Origin: CAYYNQ01 sp964473105
GTDB lineage: Bacteria; Sumerlaeota; Sumerlaeia; MVZB01
Direction: 5' to 3'
NCBI GenBank assembly: GCA_964473105.1
Contig: CAYYNQ010000033.1
Span: forward strand, 1-9,602
DNA: 9,602 nt
Each line of letters begins with the position of its first letter. Within the stretch, counting starts at the first letter, position 1. Positions 5,281-9,602 of the stretch are shown here, piece by piece. The position numbers were made by a program, and so were the translations under genes. The notes below the pieces were generated by a model. It was not told the origin of the DNA. It did no database searches and worked only from the letters and a program-made list of their open reading frames with translations.

Positions 5281-5329
5281 GTAAGCCTGAGCAACGATCA
5301 TCATGTGCTCCCCGTCCTTTATTCTACAT

Positions 5330-5350
5330 CAGGCATAAGGCTGGTGCCTG
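5330..5350. other. Perfect 6-bp inverted repeat upstream of the large secreted protein gene
   Basis: CAGGCA (5330-5335) and TGCCTG (5345-5350) flank TAAGGCTGG. It lies about 100 bases before the ATG at 5453, in the stretch where a promoter or operator would be expected. I found no convincing -35/-10 pair there. Confidence 0.3.
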
Positions 5351-5436
5351 GACTTGAAAGTTGAATCCAGCAGAAAGAGTCCCCCGCCTTGGTTCAACAC
5401 TGAAACCCGGCGGCATGGATATCCCGAACGACAACC

Positions 5437-5445
5437 AAGGAAAGG
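5437..5445 (+). promoter_or_regulatory. Ribosome binding site fixing the start of the large secreted protein
   Basis: AAGGAAAGG lies 7 bases before the ATG at 5453. The frame is open to a TTG at 5354, but the 33 extra residues lack a Shine-Dalgarno and would bury the signal peptide. Confidence 0.75.
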
Positions 5446-5452
5446 TCCAACC

Positions 5453-7222
5453 ATGGCCAACTCAATGCGAATCCCGGGGTCGATCCGCAAAAGCATTCGA
5501 TGTTGCCTCGCAATCCTGACGCTGTTTTTCAACCCGCTGCTCTCTAGAGCGGCCCTGGAGGACTTGCCCGCCGATACGGTGATCGGCTTTGAGTTCAAGG
5601 ATACCGCCTCGACATGGTCGAAGTGGCGGAACCTTTCAATTGCGCAGGCCCTGCCGGACCTGCTCGATGCCCAAAGCTTTGAGAACAACCTGGATTACCA
5701 GCAACTTGAACTCAACAGAAAGAAGTTGGAGAGGAAACTAGGATTCCCATTATCTGCCCGAGAATTATTCAACAACGTTTTTGCGAGTGGAGTATTTGCC
5801 ATCACCCATATGCCCAATGGGAACCGCGAAGTTCCGGGGTTTATCCTGGACATGAAGGTCAAGAACCATGCCAAGGCCTCGAACTTGGTCACGGCTATTG
5901 GTGAGTTCGCAAGGGAAACGACGACACCCCACGCCAACACCGCCGATTCTCCAGCACCACGAAAGCAAAAGATCGCCGATTACGAAGTTATCTGGTGCGA
6001 TAGTGCACATGGCAGCATCGGACACAGCCTGACAGAAGATCGTCTGCTGATCTCCAACGCGCCCCAGGACCTGAGCTCTTTTCTTGCGCCCGAAGCTGGT
6101 TCAAAGAAAACCGGTTATTCTGCCACCTTGAGGAAACTGGCCCAAGCCATGCCCTCACCCAAAGGGGACATCCATGGGTTTGCAGACACCGCCCAACTGG
6201 CGGGACAGAACGGGGTGCAGATGATGATGGGCGGCATAAGGCAAACCATTGGAGCCGATGGCAGTCAGGTTTACTTTTCAAGCAACATCCTCATTGACGG
6301 GATCGAAACCCGGTTGATCAGCAACAGGAATCCCGACCTTATCATGCCCGGCTCAATGGCCAAAGGTTTGCAATCCATCAGTCACATCGGGGAACGGCCT
6401 CTATTTGCCCTAGCCTTTGGACTGTTTAACGGCCAAACCAGCCTTTCTGCAATTGAACAGATGGGAACAACGCTCCAGTTGATGATGAGCATCCCACCGG
6501 ATCCCTCAGGTAATATTTTCGAGGGTTTTGAGAAAGCCACAGGCATTTCCGTCAGGGGCGGCCTCATCCCGGCCATCGGCCAAGAAATCACACTCTCGAT
6601 CAACAGTTTTCAGATAAACCCCATGAACTCCATGCCCTCGCCGGATATGACTGTCATCATTGAGGTCGCTGATGAAGGCAAACTGAAGTCGGTCATGTCG
6701 AAGTTGGAGAGATACCTGGAAAAAAGATCCGATTCAATACATCCCACGACCGTACAAGACCCGTCACAGTCGCCACCGACCTTCCGGTCAATCAATGTAG
6801 GAGATACCGTAATCAGGACATTGGACAACAGATCACCAATGCTGGCGCTTTCATGGGCGCTGAACGGGGACATGGTCCTGATAGGTCTGAATACGGACAG
6901 CATCAAGTCATCAATCGATCGGTCAAACGGGGAAATACCGTCCTTTGAGTCAACACCCTTCTATGCCGAACTGAAGAAAGGCCTGATCAAGGACAGTAAA
7001 CCGTACGAATTCAAGGCTATTAGTGTCGACAGGATGGTTCAAGAACTGGTCATAACCTTCTTGCCCCTGATCTCGATGGGCGTCCCAAAACTTGCGGAGA
7101 ACCAAACGGCAATCCTGGATTTTTGCAACCAGATCCTGCTGAAGATCGGGACCTCAGCCCAGTTAAATGCGAAGACGCCGGATGGTATGGTGTCGGGATA
7201 TAATAAGACCCAGATCAAATGA
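5453..7222 (+). CDS. Large secreted protein of unknown function (weak DUF3352 resemblance)
   Basis: The 589-residue product starts with a long n-region (MANSMRIPGSIRKSIR), a hydrophobic core (CCLAILTLFFNPLL) and likely signal cleavage after SRA at residue 33. The mature N-terminus LEDLPADTVIGFEFKDTASTW resembles the opening of DUF3352-type proteins, which begin with LPADT and a strand of small hydrophobics. I cannot confirm this by eye. Two halves look alternately alpha and beta: 40-300 and 320-560, the second containing DMTVIIEVADEGKLKSVMSKLERYLEKR, where paired Lys/Leu helices follow a strand. No catalytic motif, cell-wall anchor, PEP-CTERM tail or further membrane helix is seen, so it probably stays in the periplasm or is released. 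The stop overlaps tsaE as ATGA, implying translational coupling to it. A terminator upstream (5239-5280) separates it from the TIGR04073 pair. Confidence 0.7.
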   Translation: MANSMRIPGSIRKSIRCCLAILTLFFNPLLSRAALEDLPADTVIGFEFKDTASTWSKWRNLSIAQALPDLLDAQSFENNLDYQQLELNRKKLERKLGFPLSARELFNNVFASGVFAITHMPNGNREVPGFILDMKVKNHAKASNLVTAIGEFARETTTPHANTADSPAPRKQKIADYEVIWCDSAHGSIGHSLTEDRLLISNAPQDLSSFLAPEAGSKKTGYSATLRKLAQAMPSPKGDIHGFADTAQLAGQNGVQMMMGGIRQTIGADGSQVYFSSNILIDGIETRLISNRNPDLIMPGSMAKGLQSISHIGERPLFALAFGLFNGQTSLSAIEQMGTTLQLMMSIPPDPSGNIFEGFEKATGISVRGGLIPAIGQEITLSINSFQINPMNSMPSPDMTVIIEVADEGKLKSVMSKLERYLEKRSDSIHPTTVQDPSQSPPTFRSINVGDTVIRTLDNRSPMLALSWALNGDMVLIGLNTDSIKSSIDRSNGEIPSFESTPFYAELKKGLIKDSKPYEFKAISVDRMVQELVITFLPLISMGVPKLAENQTAILDFCNQILLKIGTSAQLNAKTPDGMVSGYNKTQIK

Positions 7223-7728
7223 GATCGAATCCCAAGCTCGTTTCCCGGATCACCTGCCGTAACGAACGGGAGACTGAACATGTCGGCGAAAAAATCGGCC
7301 GCAGTTTCCGGGGGGGGGAGGTTGTTCTCCTAGACGGATCGATGGGTGCCGGCAAAACCTTTCTGGCTGCAGCAATGGGGCAAGGGATGCAGATAACCCA
7401 GCCAGTCATCAGCCCCACATACACGATTCTGCGCTCCTATCTGTCAGACACCACGGGATTAACTCTTCACCATCTGGACCTTTATAGACTGAGCGGATCA
7501 GAGGAACTCGACATGATCGGTTGGACGGAGTGCCTCGGCGACGACTCGGTGATGATTGTGGAGTGGCCGGGACGTTGCCCTGATTCGTTTGATCCATATT
7601 CCCTGCTCATCCAGATTGAAGACACGGGAAATGATACCCGGATCCTCTCATTTCATCCCGGGACGATCAATCTGGGGCGCCTTGAAGATATCCTGGACCT
7701 CACCCCCCCGAAAAAACCGCTGCCTTGA
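7219..7728 (+). CDS. tsaE: tRNA threonylcarbamoyladenosine (t6A) synthesis ATPase
   Basis: TsaE is the small P-loop ATPase that works with TsaB and TsaD to place t6A at position 37 of ANN-decoding tRNAs. The 169-residue product shows Walker A GSMGAGKT (40-47, usually GDLGAGKT), SPTYTI (65-70), HLDLYRL (85-91) and EWP (115-117), in the family order. The length is close to the usual 150-160, with a slightly longer C-terminus. The ATG at 7219 overlaps the stop of the preceding gene as ATGA and has no Shine-Dalgarno, so translation depends on coupling. A run of nine G (7310-7318) falls in codons 31-34, just before the P-loop. Near the 3' end are C7 (7703-7709) and A6 (7711-7716). No tsaB or tsaD neighbour is visible. 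Confidence 0.92.
   Translation: MRSNPKLVSRITCRNERETEHVGEKIGRSFRGGEVVLLDGSMGAGKTFLAAAMGQGMQITQPVISPTYTILRSYLSDTTGLTLHHLDLYRLSGSEELDMIGWTECLGDDSVMIVEWPGRCPDSFDPYSLLIQIEDTGNDTRILSFHPGTINLGRLEDILDLTPPKKPLP
7310..7318 (+). repeat. G9 homopolymer inside tsaE
   Basis: Nine consecutive G encode the end of Arg31, Gly32, Gly33 and the start of Glu34. Slippage by one base would shift the frame before the Walker A motif. It may be real, a source of frameshifts, or partly a sequencing effect. Confidence 0.6.
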
Positions 7729-8013
7729 CCGTCATTGCCAAATTCGTTATGCAGGGAAACTAGGGGGAAGGCCGTCCCCCAAATGCGGGAGGATATATTC
7801 TCCGTTCGATACCCACCTGCACGAGCCCGTGCTACACATACTTAAATATCCGAAACAGCCTTCTGTGAATTTCAATTTGGCAAGCCCAACACCAGCAAAG
7901 TTTCCGTTCATCTCCGCCCGATCAAGGTGAAAAATATCTCCTCCAGGGACTTAGTGGAGACCCCCTCTGTCGATCACGCAAACGCATAAATCTCCCTGAA
8001 TTATGTCGGCCTG
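7729..8013. other. Non-coding gap between converging genes
   Basis: No gene is supported here. Two perfect short hairpins are present: GGGGGA (7763-7768) with TCCCCC (7775-7780), and GCACG (7819-7823) with CGTGC (7828-7832) around AGCC. Neither is followed by a T-run on the plus strand, so tsaE has no obvious intrinsic terminator. A minus-strand terminator candidate lies at 7930-7959. Confidence 0.6.
7930..7959 (-). terminator. Weak intrinsic terminator for the M23-lipoprotein operon
   Basis: On the minus strand CTCCA (7959-7955) pairs with TGGAG (7945-7941), with TCTCC/GGAGA as an alternative. GAGATATTTTT follows, giving a T-run at 7934-7930. It lies about 55 bases past the lipoprotein stop. 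The stem is short. Confidence 0.35.
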
Positions 8014-8964
8014 CTACCTCCCCCGCCGGCTGATTCTCATAACATACGCATCCAACGCACGCAGGCGGCTCCGTCCCTCGGGCTTGACCGGATTCCCATC
8101 GGCACGGGCTACACGGTGATAGGCCGAACGGGCTGATTCAACCCATGTAAACCAGGAGGGGTTGTCATGAAAATGTATCCCCTCCGGTGGGTTGGCATCC
8201 GACCAGTCACGACATAAAGTCTCGTAATAAATCCCCATCCGCAGCCAGTGCTCCATCAGTCGATGACTTTGCAAATGTTCATCGGCCATCCGCTCCAGTA
8301 GCTCAAATGCCTGCTCGACCGGCCTATCGAGGCCACCGGACATGCGATTGATAAATAACATCCGAATGCGCTCCTCCTGAATGAGTTCCAGTTCACGGCG
8401 CACATGCGAGGTTGTCGGCCATAGCGGATCCTCCCCAATCCACATCCGCAGATCCAGTTCAATGGCCTCGAGTTCATTGAGATAACCAGCCAGCGAGACC
8501 TGCCCCCAACGGTTTAGCTGGCTCCTGATATTGAACATCCTCGCTGCGGCACCGGCCCGCTTTCCGGCTTCATCCGCAAGAGACCCGCCAAAACTCTCCG
8601 ATGTCCGGAAAGCCACTCTCGCATTTCCCCATTCCCCCAGCCTCTCGAGACACTCACCACGCGCAAACATGATAATATCAAGATAATGAAAGTCGGAAAC
8701 CTCCTGAACTGCATCCAATCGCTCCAGCGAGACACGAAATATATTACGGCCGTTCAGATCCATGCCATGGGGTTGAGTATAGGGATCACGTTCAAGATGG
8801 ATTTTCAACTCGGCAATAATCGCCAGGATCGTCTCGTGGGGATAAATCCGTTCCACCCCCCCGCCATGACGGCAGGCGTTCATACAAAAAACCAGCATGC
8901 ACATCAGGACAGGCATGCTCACACATACACGCCACAGTGGTGACATTGTGAGAATAATAGCCAA
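8014..8964 (-). CDS. Probable lipoprotein with TPR-like helical repeats
   Basis: The 316-residue product begins with a signal region (VCVSMPVLMCMLVFCMNAC). Cys31, preceded by MNA, could be the lipidated residue, although Asn at -2 is not typical of a lipobox. The mature part is nearly all helical. The stretch YLDIIMFARGECLERLGEWGNARVAFRTSESFGG at about 94-127 has the spacing of a TPR hairpin, and further amphipathic helices follow (LERMADEHLQSHRLMEHWLRMG, then WVESARSAYHRVARADG). Such proteins act as scaffolds at the outer membrane; no enzymatic motif is seen. The TTG start at 8964 is supported by AAAGGG (8977-8972) 7 bases upstream. The first ATG (8946) has no such site and would drop six residues. 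It follows the M23 gene by 41 bases, so they likely share an mRNA. Confidence 0.65.
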   Translation of the reverse strand: MAIILTMSPLWRVCVSMPVLMCMLVFCMNACRHGGGVERIYPHETILAIIAELKIHLERDPYTQPHGMDLNGRNIFRVSLERLDAVQEVSDFHYLDIIMFARGECLERLGEWGNARVAFRTSESFGGSLADEAGKRAGAAARMFNIRSQLNRWGQVSLAGYLNELEAIELDLRMWIGEDPLWPTTSHVRRELELIQEERIRMLFINRMSGGLDRPVEQAFELLERMADEHLQSHRLMEHWLRMGIYYETLCRDWSDANPPEGIHFHDNPSWFTWVESARSAYHRVARADGNPVKPEGRSRLRALDAYVMRISRRGR

Positions 8965-8971
8965 TATTCAT

Positions 8972-8977
8972 CCCTTT
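8972..8977 (-). promoter_or_regulatory. Ribosome binding site supporting the TTG start of the lipoprotein
   Basis: AAAGGG on the minus strand lies 7 bases before TTG at 8964-8962. The ATG six codons later has no comparable site. Confidence 0.55.
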
Positions 8978-9005
8978 ATTCGTTATTGGGGAAAATAGGC
9001 GGTCC

Positions 9006-9524
9006 TTATGGTTCCACTTTGATATAGGCAAGAGGATTCAGGGCTTTATCATGCCTCCAAATCTCAAAATGCAGGTGAGGCCCCGTTGAACGCCCCGAAT
9101 TTCCCTCGTATCCGATTTTTTGTCCCGCACGGACCTGCTGGCCCTCCTTCACCAACTGACGGGAAAGATGCCCGTATCGGGTACGATAACCGTTAAGATG
9201 CTCTATGGTCACATACTTGCCTAGGGTCGGGAGATATCTCACGCGCGTGACCTTGCCATCAGCCGCTGCATTTACGACCCTCCCGTATGGGGCTGCAATA
9301 TCGATTCCATGGTGGAACTCGCTCCCACCTCCCATCGGGTTCATGCGACGCCCGAACCGTGAACTCAAGCGTCCACTCATCGGCGATTGGAACAAACCGG
9401 GCCTAGGCTGCATACGCCGGACCTTTACGGTCCGTGGTCCGGCCCGACTTCCATCCTCAACCAGAATTTCCCGGCCGAAACGGTCGGTCTGTGCCTTCAG
9501 TGTATTATCCGATCTTTTAGTCAT
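9006..9524 (-). CDS. M23 (LytM-type) peptidoglycan endopeptidase, probably cut at its 5' end
   Basis: From the first ATG the product has 172 residues, with the peptidase domain filling 45-170. It has HHGIDIAAP (zinc ligands His71 and Asp75), YGHLS (catalytic His119) and GPHLHFE (His150 and zinc ligand His152), so all active-site residues are present. M23 enzymes cut peptide bridges in peptidoglycan in the periplasm. No signal peptide or membrane helix precedes the domain, and the ATG at 9524 lacks a Shine-Dalgarno. The frame remains open upstream (HDPLRTTAPI) until the poly-G run begins at 9554. I infer that the true start and export signal lie beyond the window. RTVKVRRMQPRPGLFQSPMSG is a linker before the domain. 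It heads a likely operon with the lipoprotein gene. Confidence 0.88.
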   Translation of the reverse strand: MTKRSDNTLKAQTDRFGREILVEDGSRAGPRTVKVRRMQPRPGLFQSPMSGRLSSRFGRRMNPMGGGSEFHHGIDIAAPYGRVVNAAADGKVTRVRYLPTLGKYVTIEHLNGYRTRYGHLSRQLVKEGQQVRAGQKIGYEGNSGRSTGPHLHFEIWRHDKALNPLAYIKVEP

Positions 9525-9553
9525 GATAGGCGCAGTCGTTCGCAGAGGGTCAT

Positions 9554-9602
<49 letters not shown>

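Noticed and set aside
7199..7204. Perfect TATAAT just upstream of tsaE
   Set aside because: No -35 match at 16-18 bases upstream (CGCCGG is there) and the ATGA overlap already explains tsaE expression. Probably a coincidence of the codons for YNK.
663..7832. Hairpins at 663-689 and 7819-7832 sharing an AGCC loop as a dispersed repeat family
   Set aside because: Only the four loop bases agree and the stems are unrelated, so chance is sufficient.
7556..7930. 124-codon plus-strand frame starting inside tsaE
   Set aside because: Its first half is the shadow of tsaE and the second half lies in the gap with no protein-like character.

Overview
The window looks like a piece of a Gram-negative (diderm) bacterial chromosome, most likely Verrucomicrobiota and perhaps an Opitutia relative. 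This is inferred from gene content and recognised by eye, not from a search. The clues are two tandem members of the exosortase-system-associated TIGR04073 family, a Pgi of the type also seen in cyanobacteria, a cysteine-poor Trm112-like protein, and kdsA, which implies lipopolysaccharide. The gene content is mostly ordinary chromosomal housekeeping. I see no insertion sequence, phage gene, CRISPR array, tRNA or rRNA.

Left part (1-1258), minus strand: the 5' part of pgi is cut by the window edge. A 573-base non-coding stretch rich in hairpins follows, with a good minus-strand promoter at 591-619 that would give pgi a leader of about 350 nt. Next is a small Trm112/YcaR-like gene, divergent from kdsA.

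Middle part (1259-7728), plus strand: kdsA (Kdo-8-phosphate synthase, metal-dependent type), scpA (condensin subunit), a membrane-anchored GerMN-domain protein, a promoter and structured leader, two tandem secreted TIGR04073 proteins, a strong intrinsic terminator (5239-5280), a large secreted protein of unknown function, and tsaE (tRNA t6A synthesis ATPase) overlapping it by 4 bases. The leader of the first TIGR04073 gene is the most interesting spot. It encodes a 23-codon ORF with its own Shine-Dalgarno, whose stop overlaps the main GTG start as GTGA, and an inverted repeat partly buries the main ribosome binding site.

Right part (7729-9602), minus strand: a 285-base gap between converging genes, then an M23 (LytM-type) endopeptidase followed by a probable lipoprotein, likely one cell-envelope operon. 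The window ends in 49 consecutive G, which is almost certainly a sequencing or assembly artefact. It cuts the upstream side of the M23 gene, whose frame is still open at that point.

The shared theme is growth of the cell envelope and chromosome: Kdo for the outer membrane, chromosome condensation, peptidoglycan hydrolysis, tRNA modification and several secreted proteins of unknown role.
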